Positions 8,178 through 16,732 of a stretch of 64,000 bases of DNA are shown here, piece by piece. The stretch comes from Roseomonas populi (lineage in GTDB: Bacteria; Pseudomonadota; Alphaproteobacteria; Acetobacterales; Acetobacteraceae). Position numbers and translations under genes: made by a program. The notes beneath the pieces are model-generated. The model ran no database searches, was not told the DNA's origin, and saw nothing but the letters and a program-made list of their open reading frames with translations. The first letter of the stretch is position 1. Each line of letters starts with the position of its first letter. The stretch lies in NCBI RefSeq assembly GCF_024594815.1, contig NZ_JANJOU010000018.1:86495-150494 (forward strand), given 5' to 3'.

Positions 8178-8606
8178 TCAACGCGTGATGGTTACGGTTC
8201 TTCCAGCCAGTGTCATCCGCAGCCCAAGGGGCCGGATTGCTTCCTGCAAAGCACGGTTCCAGGGCTTGCCGCCCACCCACGATACCAGTGCGTCCGTTTC
8301 AAATCCGGGGCCGTATTGTACCCGCAAACCTTCGGGAACGATTTGACGGGCCGCAAACGACAGCGGAACGTCCGTTCCGAAGCCTCGCGCTGGCGTGAAC
8401 GATACGCTAGGTGAACTCGCTCGGCGTGGCGAGGCGGTTGTATTGGTTCGATTCTCTGCCATGCCGGCCAGAGGGTCGACGAACGCGGGCCGTGTTACCA
8501 AGGCTTGCCCTGCTGGGGCACCGGCAGGTGATAGCCGGAAGTCGATTTGAAGTGGTTGGGGAGCCATCAAGTGTGTCGTGAGAAGCAGCGTAGTCACCAG
8601 GGTCAT
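8178..8606 (-). CDS. TcpQ/PilL-C-like periplasmic protein
   Basis: A 142-residue protein with a short hydrophobic N-terminus (MTLVTTLLLTTHLM). Its C-terminal 60 residues (DVPLSFAARQIVPEGLRVQYG through VSWVGGKPWNRALQEAIRPLGL) match the pattern of the TcpQ/PilL C-terminal domain, a secretin-associated N0-like fold. The start at 8606 is chosen for the strong AAGGAG upstream; the longer frame to 8810 adds non-conserved residues across the promoter. It is the first gene of the minus-strand operon and has a motif copy 37 bases before the ATG. A likely role is outer-membrane core assembly. Confidence 0.65.
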   Translation of the reverse strand: MTLVTTLLLTTHLMAPQPLQIDFRLSPAGAPAGQALVTRPAFVDPLAGMAENRTNTTASPRRASSPSVSFTPARGFGTDVPLSFAARQIVPEGLRVQYGPGFETDALVSWVGGKPWNRALQEAIRPLGLRMTLAGRTVTITR

Positions 8607-8643
8607 AGCACACTCCTTGTCTCGATGGAGGGTGCCAGGGATC

Positions 8644-8654
8644 GGCGCGAACGA
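8644..8654 (-). promoter_or_regulatory. Transfer-regulon motif copy at head of the minus-strand operon
   Basis: The minus strand reads TCGTTCGCGCC (one mismatch), 37 bases before the ATG at 8606. A weaker look-alike on the plus strand, CCGAGCGCGCC at 8676-8686, lies 48 bases before the divergent XRE gene. Confidence 0.55.
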
Positions 8655-8734
8655 CTTATTCCCCAACAACCGTTTCCGAGCGCGCCAACTTCCTCGATTC
8701 TTGTTCTCCAAGGGATTGGATCCAGGGGAGACGG

Positions 8735-9151
8735 ATGGTGCTGGGTGGGAACTGGGCAATGACACGCAGGACCAGAGGCGATGTCCAGGAAGCCGGGCAG
8801 AAAGACCCATTCCTTGTCGAGGTTGGTCGGCGGGTCAGGGAAATCCGTACTCGTCAGAGGCTGACACAGGCGCAAGCAGCTGAAGCTGCGAACATCCCCC
8901 AGGCCACACTGTTCCAGACAGAGGCGGGTATCCAGAACCTGCAGCTCAAGACGCTGGTCAAACTCGCGAAAGGGCTCGGGACCAGCGTGAGAGACCTCAT
9001 GCCTGTGCCGGTCGAGGTGACCGAGGCAGAAAAACCGGCTCCGCAGACGCTTGATGAAGTGCTGGAGCGGCTGGAGGTGTCGTCACGCGAGACCATGCGC
9101 CTGAGCCAGCTCGCCGTTTTCCTCCGCACATTGCCCCAGCAGGAAGGATAG
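8735..9151 (+). CDS. XRE-family transcriptional regulator
   Basis: A 138-residue protein with a helix-turn-helix at about residues 30-85 (VREIRTRQRLTQAQAAEAAN, then IPQATLFQTEAG) typical of Cro/CI-type regulators, and a helical C-terminal tail (LDEVLERLEVSSRETMRLSQ) that may dimerise. It is divergent from the TcpQ-DotA operon across 128 bases, so it is a natural candidate to control that operon. The start at 8735 has GGGGAG four bases upstream; ATG at 8759 is an alternative. Confidence 0.8.
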   Translation: MVLGGNWAMTRRTRGDVQEAGQKDPFLVEVGRRVREIRTRQRLTQAQAAEAANIPQATLFQTEAGIQNLQLKTLVKLAKGLGTSVRDLMPVPVEVTEAEKPAPQTLDEVLERLEVSSRETMRLSQLAVFLRTLPQQEG

Positions 9152-9312
9152 GGGGCGCCGGGCTTCAATGCTCTTATCCTTACAGACCGCTTCCGTTCGC
9201 ATGCTCTCGAACCTTACCAGAGCGCATTTTTCCTAGCTTTAACCATATAAGACTGGTTGCATCACATGCTTGTGGGATGTTAGGAATTCTTCACGGAAGG
9301 TGGAGAGCCTAA

Positions 9313-10209
9313 GTGTTCCTGACCCATGCCCCTGTTGCCGTATCTGCTCCGCAAATCACTCCCCTGGCGGGGGGAGCGATCTCGCAGACGCCGTGGCGGT
9401 ACGATGGCGCACTGGCGGGAATGATCGGCAAGGGGCTGGGGCTGCAGGCTATCAGCGCCTACCTTGGAGCGGCACCGGCAATCATCATGGGACGAGTTGT
9501 GGAGCTGGGACTGGCAACCCCGCACGACGAACCGTTCCGGCGCATGAAGCACGCCAAGGCGTGGCCGGTCTCCGACTTTCGTCGTTTGATCGACTGCTGG
9601 CTCGACAACTGGAAGGCGTCGAGCGCCTCCAAGATCTTCGGACGCAGCTTGAGCAGTATCTATGGGCAGGTAAGGCGACTTGGCCTTCCGCGTCGCTCGC
9701 GACGTGACCTGCATCAGCCGACGCCCGAAGCATTCGATCAGCTGCAGCGGGCTCGGGGTGCTCTGGGAGCTCTCTGCCGCGACCTGTTCGATACCGTCGA
9801 CAAGTCGCTGGTCAAGGTCATCACGCGCGCCAGTGGCGAGATCCTGCGGATCGAGCGCAAGCTCAACCGCGACGAGGTCCGGTGGACCACGGCGCTGGAT
9901 CTAGAAATCTCGGACCGTGCCTGGTCATGTCAGCACCACAAGGCCATCGCACGAGACCTTGGCATCTCGCCACGCGCGATATGCACCCGTCTTTCTGCGC
10001 TCGGTGTTCCGCCGCGCGATCGTAAGGAGCTGGTCGACTTCTACGATCCGGCAATCGGGCAGGAGCGCATCCGCAAGTCTCGATACAAGATGCGGCAGTG
10101 CAGCTTTCTGAAGAACCAGATCTTCTGGTCCGCGCACTTCGGCGAGACGACGAGCAAGGTGGCCAAGCGTTCGAAGGCATACCACGAGGCTTTCCGGGCG
10201 ATCCTTTAG
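9313..10209 (+). CDS. Multi-HTH DNA-binding protein, GcrA-like repeats
   Basis: A 298-residue basic protein starting at GTG with GGAG seven bases upstream. It contains three units resembling the GcrA/SANT-like HTH: about residues 33-65 (IGKGLGLQAISAYLG), 80-125 (ASKIFGRSLSSIYGQVRRLG, then LPRRSR) and 215-245 (IARDLGISPRAICTRLSALG, then VPPRDR). The recurring xxLGxSxxAIxxRLxxLGxP pattern is that of GcrA, but GcrA has one copy. A regulatory role for the transfer genes is likely from its position between the two divergent transfer blocks. It is a good candidate for the reader of the CCGTTYGCGYC motif, which remains speculative. Confidence 0.7.
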   Translation: MFLTHAPVAVSAPQITPLAGGAISQTPWRYDGALAGMIGKGLGLQAISAYLGAAPAIIMGRVVELGLATPHDEPFRRMKHAKAWPVSDFRRLIDCWLDNWKASSASKIFGRSLSSIYGQVRRLGLPRRSRRDLHQPTPEAFDQLQRARGALGALCRDLFDTVDKSLVKVITRASGEILRIERKLNRDEVRWTTALDLEISDRAWSCQHHKAIARDLGISPRAICTRLSALGVPPRDRKELVDFYDPAIGQERIRKSRYKMRQCSFLKNQIFWSAHFGETTSKVAKRSKAYHEAFRAIL

Positions 10210-10268
10210 AGCCGCAGAACGCGGCTGATCGCACGGCGGCACACAACCCCAAAACGGCGGAATCGGAT

Positions 10269-10454
10269 ATGAGTGACGACGGGGGAGCGTTGGACGCTCC
10301 GGCGGGTGATGACGTGTGTTCCGACCAGGAGCCGGACGGAGACGTTCCAGAAGCTGCCACTGGTTGGAGCGATGCTCTTTCGGCCGAGCTGCACAAGCGC
10401 GCCCTCGCACCGATGAGCCTTACCGCTGTCAGGCGCGATCTCGGTTTTCGTTGA
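10269..10454 (+). CDS. Possible small acidic protein
   Basis: A 61-codon frame begins at ATG 10269 and encodes an acidic N-terminus (MSDDGGALDAPAGDD) and a more basic end (LTAVRRDLGFR). It lies between the multi-HTH gene and dotI. There is no strong Shine-Dalgarno and no family that I know. It could be a real small gene or chance in GC-rich DNA. Confidence 0.3.
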   Translation: MSDDGGALDAPAGDDVCSDQEPDGDVPEAATGWSDALSAELHKRALAPMSLTAVRRDLGFR

Positions 10455-10483
10455 ACACGTAGAAAATCAACAGCGATGCCGCG

Positions 10484-10494
10484 CCGTTCGCGCC
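10484..10494 (+). promoter_or_regulatory. Transfer-regulon motif copy upstream of dotI
   Basis: Exact CCGTTCGCGCC, 40 bases before the ATG at 10535. A TTGAAC about 33 bases upstream of the motif (10451-10456) could be a -35 element, but no convincing -10 follows. Confidence 0.6.
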
Positions 10495-10534
10495 ACCGCC
10501 AACGAAAATGGGTGCCGGAATTGAGAGGCACCTC

Positions 10535-11164
10535 ATGCAGAACGAGAGAGCAGCGGTTACCCGCCGGCTGAGTGATCCCGACTTCCAGGGCAAGCTCGTC
10601 AATCGGCTCATCGGCGCGGTCATCGCTCTGTCACTGGTGACCACCGCATCGGTGGCTCACTCCTACTGGCTTCAGACACGCCCGAACGAGACGCGATACT
10701 TCCTTGTGGACGGGCGCAACCCGCCTCGCCCCATTCGCGGACTTGAAAGCCCCGTACTGGACGACACCCAGTTCCTCGAATGGACGGTTCGTGCCGTGTT
10801 GGCGGCCTACAACGTCAATTACCATGACTACGCTACGCAGCTGAACGCAGCCGGGCGCCGGTTCTCACTAAATGGTTGGAACACCTTCGCTCGCAGCTAC
10901 ATCGCGTCCGGCAACTTCGAAGCCATGAAACGCGCGCGCCTGACATGCTTCGCACAAACCCAGCGCGCGGCGGCGATCACGGAGCCCAAGATGATCGACG
11001 GCCGCCTCGCTTACGAGATCCAGTTTCCCATCGTTCAGACCTGCGAGAATTCGCAGCAGACGAGCCAGGCGAACCTGATGATCAGCGCACTCGTCGTTCG
11101 CACCAATGACGAGGATCGTCCGGATGGGCTCGTGGTTGAACAGTTGGTCGCGACAGCCCGATGA
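10535..11164 (+). CDS. dotI: DotI/IcmL (TraM) inner-membrane protein
   Basis: A 209-residue protein with one N-terminal membrane segment (about residues 27-48, LIGAVIALSLVTTASVAHSY) and a periplasmic domain with the TraM/DotI signature: a Trp-Thr segment before Ala-Tyr-Asn-Val-Asn-Tyr-His-Asp-Tyr (FLEWTVRAVLAAYNVNYHDY) and a final strand with LVVEQLVATAR. DotI forms part of the inner-membrane complex of I-type systems. The start at 10535 (GAGAGG upstream) is preferred to 10508 because it restores the motif-to-ATG spacing seen at other genes. It is first in the core operon. Confidence 0.88.
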   Translation: MQNERAAVTRRLSDPDFQGKLVNRLIGAVIALSLVTTASVAHSYWLQTRPNETRYFLVDGRNPPRPIRGLESPVLDDTQFLEWTVRAVLAAYNVNYHDYATQLNAAGRRFSLNGWNTFARSYIASGNFEAMKRARLTCFAQTQRAAAITEPKMIDGRLAYEIQFPIVQTCENSQQTSQANLMISALVVRTNDEDRPDGLVVEQLVATAR

Positions 11165-11184
11165 ACCTCGCAGGAGCGCCCGCC

Positions 11185-12180
11185 ATGAGAGCCCGTCAGA
11201 TCGTTTTCGCCCTGGCCAGCGGAGTTTGCCTTTCGGGCACGGCGCTGGCGCAGGCGCCTAACCCACCTCAGCAGTCCGCTTCGCCCGTAGCACCGGCTGA
11301 TAGAGGTGCGGTGCGGCAGCGCATGCTGGAGGACGCGATCCCCCTCACCCCCGACATGATCCGCGAGCTCGCGCGTCGCTTCGGCGAGGTACAGCGCGCG
11401 CAGGAGGAGAGCACAGCGTTGATCGCCTCGCCGGTGAGCCGGCCGGTCAACATCACCTTCCAACCCGGCCAGCCCACCTCGATCGTGCAGACGGTGCGCG
11501 GCTACCCCACGGCACTGAGCTTCTTCGACGCCACTGGGCAGCCTTGGCCAATCGCCTGGGACACCAACTCCAACAACGCCAACGTGTCGGGCGGCGGCGG
11601 TGCCGGCGTGGGCGGATGCTCGACCTCGCCCAATGCTGGCCCGGCCGGGCCTGGTGGCCCCTCGGCGGATATCGCGGGCTTCCACGTCTGCGTGCCGGTG
11701 CGCGGCTCCAACACTATCCAGATCACACCGATGTCGATCAGTCCGCGTGGTGGCCTGTTGGTGAACCTGCAGGGCGCGCCCAAGCCGGTATCCTTCCTGA
11801 TGGTGTCCGGCCAGACCCGCTACGATGCCGACGTCAGCATCCACGTTTCCAGCCGCGGGCCGAACGCCCGCATTCAGATCGACACGCGGCCCAACGCTCC
11901 GGTGACGGGGGCGCCGTATCTGACGGCCATGCTGTCGGGTATCGCCCCGGCGGACGCGGTGCCGCTCGCCGTCAGCGGGGTGTCACCTGACGACGTGCGG
12001 GCATGGCGCCTGGGCAGCCAGATCTACCTGCGCACGCGGCACACGCTGATGTCCCCGCCCTGGGATGCTTCCCAGTACGGCGAGGGCGGCACCACGGTCT
12101 ATGCGCTGCCGCCAACGCCGGTGGTGCTTCTATCTGTCAACAATCGCACGGTTTCGGCCGAACTGAGGGAGGAGCGCTGA
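11185..12180 (+). CDS. dotH: DotH/IcmK (TraN) outer-membrane core protein
   Basis: A 331-residue exported protein with a signal peptide ending ALAQ, a helical region with the family block VRQRMLEDAIPLTPDMIREL, and the beta-rich DotH domain including TALSFFDATGQPWPIAWD. DotH, DotC and DotD build the outer-membrane ring of I-type systems. A Gly-rich insertion (residues about 135-160) is unusual. The start at 11185 has AGGAG eight bases upstream and gives a clean signal peptide; ATG 11161 would add eight residues and overlap dotI. Confidence 0.88.
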   Translation: MRARQIVFALASGVCLSGTALAQAPNPPQQSASPVAPADRGAVRQRMLEDAIPLTPDMIRELARRFGEVQRAQEESTALIASPVSRPVNITFQPGQPTSIVQTVRGYPTALSFFDATGQPWPIAWDTNSNNANVSGGGGAGVGGCSTSPNAGPAGPGGPSADIAGFHVCVPVRGSNTIQITPMSISPRGGLLVNLQGAPKPVSFLMVSGQTRYDADVSIHVSSRGPNARIQIDTRPNAPVTGAPYLTAMLSGIAPADAVPLAVSGVSPDDVRAWRLGSQIYLRTRHTLMSPPWDASQYGEGGTTVYALPPTPVVLLSVNNRTVSAELREER

Positions 12181-13520
12181 TGTCCGGCACTGCCATCCGC
12201 CGCGGCTTACGCGGCCCATTCAACAAGGTCGGCTCTGCCGGTCCGATGCGCTTCGTGGTGATTGGCGGGATCGGGTTGGTCGTCGTCGGCGTTATCGTCA
12301 CCGCCACGTTGGCAGGCGACGATCCGCTGCCGGAAAGCCGCGTTGCGCGGCAGGCCAGCGTCAACTCACTGCCCGGTGGAACCAACTCCACACCTTACCA
12401 GACGCGGCTTGCTGTTGCCGAGAACCAGCGCCAGGCCGAACAGGCGCAGGCCCAGGGACGATCCTACACGCCCCCCATCAACGCCAGCCAGCGGGTGACC
12501 GACGTGGCGGCGCTGCTACCGCCTCCGGCTCCCGCTGCCACTGTCGCCGCAGGTCCGCCTGCCCCTCCACCGGCGCAGGCAGTGCAGGCCCGTGCCACGA
12601 CCGCCGCTCCACCTGTGCTGTTTGAGACGCCGGCCCCGCGGGCGCGGATCCAACCGGCCGTGGCGGCTGCTCCGCAGCAGAACCCAGTCCGCACGGTATC
12701 GCAGACCACGACGCAGCAGCAGCCGGTGGACGATCCCGCCTTTCGGGAGGCGATCAGCCGGATGATGGGAAGCTGGCAGGGGCGACCGGGAAGGACCACT
12801 GTCACCCTTGCCCCACCGAGTTCGGCCTCGGCCGCCGAGGGCGAGGACGGACGGCGCGGCAATGGCGGATCCCCGCCTCTGGCGCGTCAGGTCTCCTCTG
12901 GCGAGGTTACGCCGGCTGCGGCTACTGCCCCCCTGCCGTCGCGTTCCACCGCCGCTCCACAGGGGCGCGTGCTGGTTCCGGCCGGACGCGGCATCTACGC
13001 GCACACCGTTCTGGCGGTGAATAGCGAGAGCGGCGGCCCTATCGTGCTGCAGGCCGACACCGGACCGATCGCCGGCGCCCGCCTGATCGGCACTTTCAGC
13101 AAGCCAGGGACGATCAGCCGCCTGGTTGTCCGCATCAACTCCGTGCAGTTCCAGGGACAGGAGATCCCGGCCGAGGGGCTCGTGATCGCCCCTGACACCA
13201 TGGAAACTGCTGTGGCATCGAGCGTCGATCAGCGCCTGGGTGAGCGTTTCCTCCTACCCGCCGCGGCGGCTTTCGTGGCGGGACTGGGACAGGCGGTGGC
13301 AACCACCTCCAATACCTTCGGCCAGGTCAGCCCCTTCGGCGGTCAGTCCTACATCACCCGACTCAACCCCGAGCAGCAGCTGGCGGTCGGTGCCGGGGCT
13401 GCGGCTCAGCAGGTCGGGCGAGCCCTGGAGCAATCCGCACCGCGTGGGGCGCTGGTCCATCTGGCCGCGAACGCTCCCGTTGGGGTCATGTTCCTGTCGA
13501 ACCTTACGGTCCCGAACTAG
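12180..13520 (+). CDS. dotG: DotG/IcmE (TraO), VirB10-like channel protein
   Basis: A 446-residue protein with an N-terminal membrane segment (residues 24-44, VVIGGIGLVVVGVIVTATLA), a long Pro/Gln/Ala-rich periplasmic linker (residues 95-265) and a C-terminal VirB10/TrbI-like beta-barrel domain (GRGIYAHTVLAVNSESGGP through to the end, with the conserved GATAxG-like segment degenerate). DotG spans both membranes and forms the channel. Its ATG shares one base with the dotH stop (TGATG). It is shorter than Legionella DotG because the pentapeptide repeats of that protein are absent. Confidence 0.88.
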   Translation: MSGTAIRRGLRGPFNKVGSAGPMRFVVIGGIGLVVVGVIVTATLAGDDPLPESRVARQASVNSLPGGTNSTPYQTRLAVAENQRQAEQAQAQGRSYTPPINASQRVTDVAALLPPPAPAATVAAGPPAPPPAQAVQARATTAAPPVLFETPAPRARIQPAVAAAPQQNPVRTVSQTTTQQQPVDDPAFREAISRMMGSWQGRPGRTTVTLAPPSSASAAEGEDGRRGNGGSPPLARQVSSGEVTPAAATAPLPSRSTAAPQGRVLVPAGRGIYAHTVLAVNSESGGPIVLQADTGPIAGARLIGTFSKPGTISRLVVRINSVQFQGQEIPAEGLVIAPDTMETAVASSVDQRLGERFLLPAAAAFVAGLGQAVATTSNTFGQVSPFGGQSYITRLNPEQQLAVGAGAAAQQVGRALEQSAPRGALVHLAANAPVGVMFLSNLTVPN

Positions 13521-13540
13521 GGCCTGAAAAGGCGCGGCGC

Positions 13541-13551
13541 CGTTCGCGCCG
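13541..13551 (+). promoter_or_regulatory. Transfer-regulon motif copy upstream of the TraP-like gene
   Basis: Exact CCGTTCGCGCC, 39 bases before the ATG at 13591. It sits inside a 9-bp inverted repeat (GGCGCGGCG / CGCCGCGCC, 13533-13557) that could also act as a weak terminator after dotG. Confidence 0.6.
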
Positions 13552-13590
13552 CGCCACGCCATCCTGTCCACCTCTGACAGGTAGGGCACC

Positions 13591-14973
13591 ATGGACACCC
13601 ACGTCCCCGACAACACAATCGTTCCGCCGCTGTCGTCGCGGCGTCCCCAAGTGGCTCTGCCGGGGGAGGAGACGGAGCTCCCCGCCGATGCTCTTCCCGA
13701 GCTCCCGGAACCCGAGACCCCTCCCCCGCGCAAGAGCCGTCGCGGCGCACTGCTTGGCGGCGCAGCCCTCACTGCTGTCGTCCTAGCTGCGGCCGGGGTC
13801 TTCCTCGTTTCTCCCTACAACACGATCCTCCCGATCGGCGTACAGGGCGCTGTCGCGACGGCTCGCCAAGGTGCGCAGAACACCGTGCGCCACGCAGCCG
13901 ATGCCATGAGGGGCCTCGTGGCGCCGGCCGCACAGCTGGCAACCGCGCCCACACCGGAGGCCGTACCGACGCCGGTCCGCGAGCCGCCGCCCCGCTCGAC
14001 ACCGGAAGCCCAGCTCGGTGAGATCCTCGCCTATCAGCAGCGCCAGGGCACTCCGAGCCCGAGCCGCCCCGAGGCTGCTCCTGCATCGGAGCGCCGTCCG
14101 GTGCCCTCGACGCCCCTGGCAAGGCGGGTGGGGGAGGCCACGGTTCCGTCCGATCAGTCGGCGGCGACACCGAACCCGGCCGTACCGGAGGCAAGCCTTC
14201 CGCAACCGGCCCCAATCACACCGCGGGCCGCACTGCCGGTCGTCGCACAGAACACCGCTCCTCCGCCGCCTCAGGCCGACGCCGCTGCGCCAGTAGCCGC
14301 GCCCGTTGCTCCGCTTCCCCCGACGCCGATGGCCGTCGCTGCGGCCGCTCATGCTCCCGTAGCTCCCGTGGCTCCTGTGCCCCTGGTGGTTCTGCCGGTG
14401 CCGGCGCCGCCATCCCCGGCTGCGACACCTGTGGATCCGGTGGCAATCGCCGCCAACCTGCGCCCGGCCCCCATGACCACACAGCAGCAAGTGGAGGTGC
14501 TGGGGCTGGTGACGGAGATGGCGGTCATCATGCGAAACCGGGAGGAGCGTGACCGGCAGCTACAGGCCGACCTCGCCGCCACCAAGGAACGCCTCGAGGC
14601 AGCAACCGCCGACTTCGGCCGCCGTCTGAGCCTGGCCGAAGCCCGTGGCGCGATGAACGCGGCCATGGGCGCTGCCGCCCCCCCGGCCCCTGCCCCAGTG
14701 CAGGCAACCGCGCCGCAGGCAGCTACGCCCGTCGCCGTCCGTGCGCCGGCATCGGCGGCACCGGCCACGAACGATGGTGTGCGGCGACGCTACCGCGTTC
14801 AGGCGGCCTCGCCCGGTCTGGCGATGCTGTCGGAGGTGGACCGCACCGGCGAGACCGGATCGCAGCTGCAGGTGGCCGTCGGCGACGACGTACCGGGCTA
14901 CGGCAAGATCACTGCGATCGCTCAGCAGGGAAGCAGCTGGGTAGTCCGCGCCGAGCGCGGCAACATCCAGTAG
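13591..14973 (+). CDS. TraP/DotF (IcmG)-like inner-membrane protein
   Basis: A 460-residue protein with a cytoplasmic N-tail, one membrane segment (about residues 53-73, GALLGGAALTAVVLAAAGVF), a very long Pro/Ala/Val-rich periplasmic spacer to residue 290, a coiled coil (about 297-355, including NREERDRQLQADLAATKERL) and a compact C-terminal domain (RRRYRVQAASPGLAMLSEVD). Topology and position after DotG match TraP of R64 and DotF/IcmG of Legionella. The spacer is unusually long and low in complexity. Twelve bases separate it from the next gene. Confidence 0.7.
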   Translation: MDTHVPDNTIVPPLSSRRPQVALPGEETELPADALPELPEPETPPPRKSRRGALLGGAALTAVVLAAAGVFLVSPYNTILPIGVQGAVATARQGAQNTVRHAADAMRGLVAPAAQLATAPTPEAVPTPVREPPPRSTPEAQLGEILAYQQRQGTPSPSRPEAAPASERRPVPSTPLARRVGEATVPSDQSAATPNPAVPEASLPQPAPITPRAALPVVAQNTAPPPPQADAAAPVAAPVAPLPPTPMAVAAAAHAPVAPVAPVPLVVLPVPAPPSPAATPVDPVAIAANLRPAPMTTQQQVEVLGLVTEMAVIMRNREERDRQLQADLAATKERLEAATADFGRRLSLAEARGAMNAAMGAAAPPAPAPVQATAPQAATPVAVRAPASAAPATNDGVRRRYRVQAASPGLAMLSEVDRTGETGSQLQVAVGDDVPGYGKITAIAQQGSSWVVRAERGNIQ

Positions 14974-14985
14974 GAGACGTCGGCA

Positions 14986-15528
14986 ATGCAGGGCTTCGTT
15001 AACTTCGCAGCCGACATCGGCGTTGCGATCGCCTACCTGGTGCCGGCCCTTGCCTACCTCATGGCGATCGGCACCTTCCTGTTCGCGGGCTGGGGCTTCT
15101 GGCAGCAGGCCCAGCCCGCCAGCCCATTCCGAGGCAAGCCCTGGATCCCTGTCGTCTCGTTGCTGCTGAGCGGCGTCTTCGCGGCCTTCCCGCGCATCCT
15201 GACCCTCGCCAGCAACTCGGGCGGTGGCTCCGTCACGATCGGGACTGGAAGCGCCTTCGGCTACGTGCCGGCAGCCGGGGCAGGTGGAATGCTCGGCAGC
15301 ACGCCGGCCGAGACCGTCATCAACGTGGTGCAGGTGTTCCAGGGCTTCTTCCAGGCCTTTGGCGCCATGATGGCGCTGCTGGCGGTGTTCGCATGGTGGA
15401 GCGTCATGCGCAGCGCCAGCCGGCGAAGCATGGGAAGCTGCTTCGTGCAGTTCGCTTTCGGGGTCGCGCTCATCAACGTGCTGCCACTGTCACGTTTCCT
15501 GGCCGCGATTTTTCGCGCCAACGCCTGA
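14986..15528 (+). CDS. TraQ/DotE (IcmC)-like membrane protein
   Basis: A 180-residue polytopic protein with four predicted membrane segments (near residues 10-32, 50-70, 118-140 and 150-172; first is DIGVAIAYLVPALAYLMAIG). TraQ of IncI plasmids and IcmC/DotE of Legionella have this size and topology and lie at this place in the operon. Exact function in the inner-membrane complex is not known. Confidence 0.75.
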   Translation: MQGFVNFAADIGVAIAYLVPALAYLMAIGTFLFAGWGFWQQAQPASPFRGKPWIPVVSLLLSGVFAAFPRILTLASNSGGGSVTIGTGSAFGYVPAAGAGGMLGSTPAETVINVVQVFQGFFQAFGAMMALLAVFAWWSVMRSASRRSMGSCFVQFAFGVALINVLPLSRFLAAIFRANA

Positions 15529-15540
15529 AAAAGTCTGGCG

Positions 15541-15551
15541 CCGTGCGCGCC
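15541..15551 (+). promoter_or_regulatory. Degenerate transfer-regulon motif upstream of the TraR-like gene
   Basis: CCGTGCGCGCC, one mismatch, 63 bases before the GTG at 15615. The larger spacing makes this a weaker member of the set. Confidence 0.4.
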
Positions 15552-15614
15552 GATTTTCCCGATCCTACCTCCAGAGGCGCCACACGGTTCCTCGACAACA
15601 GGAAAGCGATCCCC

Positions 15615-16046
15615 GTGAAGTCCATCAGCTCCGTCATCGTCACCACCCGCCGCCGGTCGCTGAAGGCCGGCATCGTCATGCTGGCCGCCGGCGCGGCCCT
15701 GCTCGCCTCCGGCGAGGCCTTCGCCCAGGGAACCCCCAGCACCTCCGGCATCGGCGGTCAGGTCGGCAACATGGCCCAGGAGGCCACCATTGCCGGCGGC
15801 AATCTCGGTTCCATGGCCATGTACCTCGCCGCGCTGCTCTGCCTGATCGGCGGCGCCTGGGCGCTGTGGCAGTCCCGCCAGCCGCAGAACCGCGAGGGCG
15901 GCAAGGTCGCCATGGGCCTCGCCGGCATCGTGCTCTGCGGCCTGTTCGCGACCGGCGGCGTCTGGATCGGCAAGGCCGCGCAGACCGCCTCGGGCGGCGC
16001 GGCGACGGTCACCGGCACCAACGCCCCCGTCACCTTCGGGAACTGA
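15615..16046 (+). CDS. TraR/DotP (IcmD)-like membrane protein
   Basis: A 143-residue protein beginning at GTG. It has a cleavable-looking hydrophobic N-terminus ending GEAFAQ, then two membrane segments (about residues 60-80 and 95-115) framing a conserved-looking WQSRQPQNREGGKVAMGL cytoplasmic loop. This matches TraR of R64 and IcmD/DotP of Legionella in size, topology and gene order. GGAAAGCGATCCCC precedes the start. Confidence 0.78.
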   Translation: MKSISSVIVTTRRRSLKAGIVMLAAGAALLASGEAFAQGTPSTSGIGGQVGNMAQEATIAGGNLGSMAMYLAALLCLIGGAWALWQSRQPQNREGGKVAMGLAGIVLCGLFATGGVWIGKAAQTASGGAATVTGTNAPVTFGN

Positions 16047-16051
16047 GCCCG

Positions 16052-16732
16052 GTGCGCTTCCTGCCGCTCTCGCTGACCGCCCACCCCACCGCCTGGGGCC
16101 TGGGTCCGGCCGGCACGGAGTGGCAGGAGCCAGCCAAGGTCGCCGACGCCCCCTGCCGGTTCTGTGGCGCCTTCGCCGCGGGTCGGCAGGAAGCGTTCCA
16201 TCTCGACGGCGACCACAACAACGGTCGCTCCGCCAACCTGGTCCCCGCTTGCACGCTCTGCCACCTCGTCCAGCACCCCGACGTCGCCGCCCGCCAGCGA
16301 TCCGTCATGCTGGTGTGGCTGCCGGAGATAAGCCAGGCGGCGTTGTTCATGTTGGCCCGCACCGCACAGCTTGACCTGCTCGATGCCGGTGCTGACCCCA
16401 CCCTCGATGAGCCTCCCCCCAAGTCGAGCGGCGTGGTGGATGCGGCATGGCGCGCGCTGTCGGCGCTACGGGCGCGAGAAGGGCAGGCACGATCGCGGCT
16501 GCTGACCGACGATCCGAACGTGCTCGGGGCCGCCCTGCTGGCACTGACACCGCGGGCCTTCCGTGGACGGTCCAACCTGTTGTCGGGCATCCGCATGCTG
16601 CCGACCGGCCGCATGCTGGTTGATGGCAAGGATATCTACCCCGCTCTGCTCCGCGCCTGGGCCGGGCGGCCCGATGCGGCGGCCAAGCCCGCACCTGTCT
16701 CCACCTCACAGCCATCGAGGACAGCCGCATGA
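16052..16732 (+). CDS. icmJ: IcmJ/DotN (TraT)-like zinc protein
   Basis: A 226-residue cytoplasmic protein starting at GTG, five bases after the previous stop. It has an HNH-like zinc fold: CRFCG near residue 38, a DGDHNN block, then CTLCH near residue 70, followed by a helical C-terminal half. DotN/IcmJ binds the coupling complex in Legionella and is a conserved partner of DotO and DotL. It overlaps the ATPase gene by four bases (ATGA). Confidence 0.85.
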   Translation: MRFLPLSLTAHPTAWGLGPAGTEWQEPAKVADAPCRFCGAFAAGRQEAFHLDGDHNNGRSANLVPACTLCHLVQHPDVAARQRSVMLVWLPEISQAALFMLARTAQLDLLDAGADPTLDEPPPKSSGVVDAAWRALSALRAREGQARSRLLTDDPNVLGAALLALTPRAFRGRSNLLSGIRMLPTGRMLVDGKDIYPALLRAWAGRPDAAAKPAPVSTSQPSRTAA

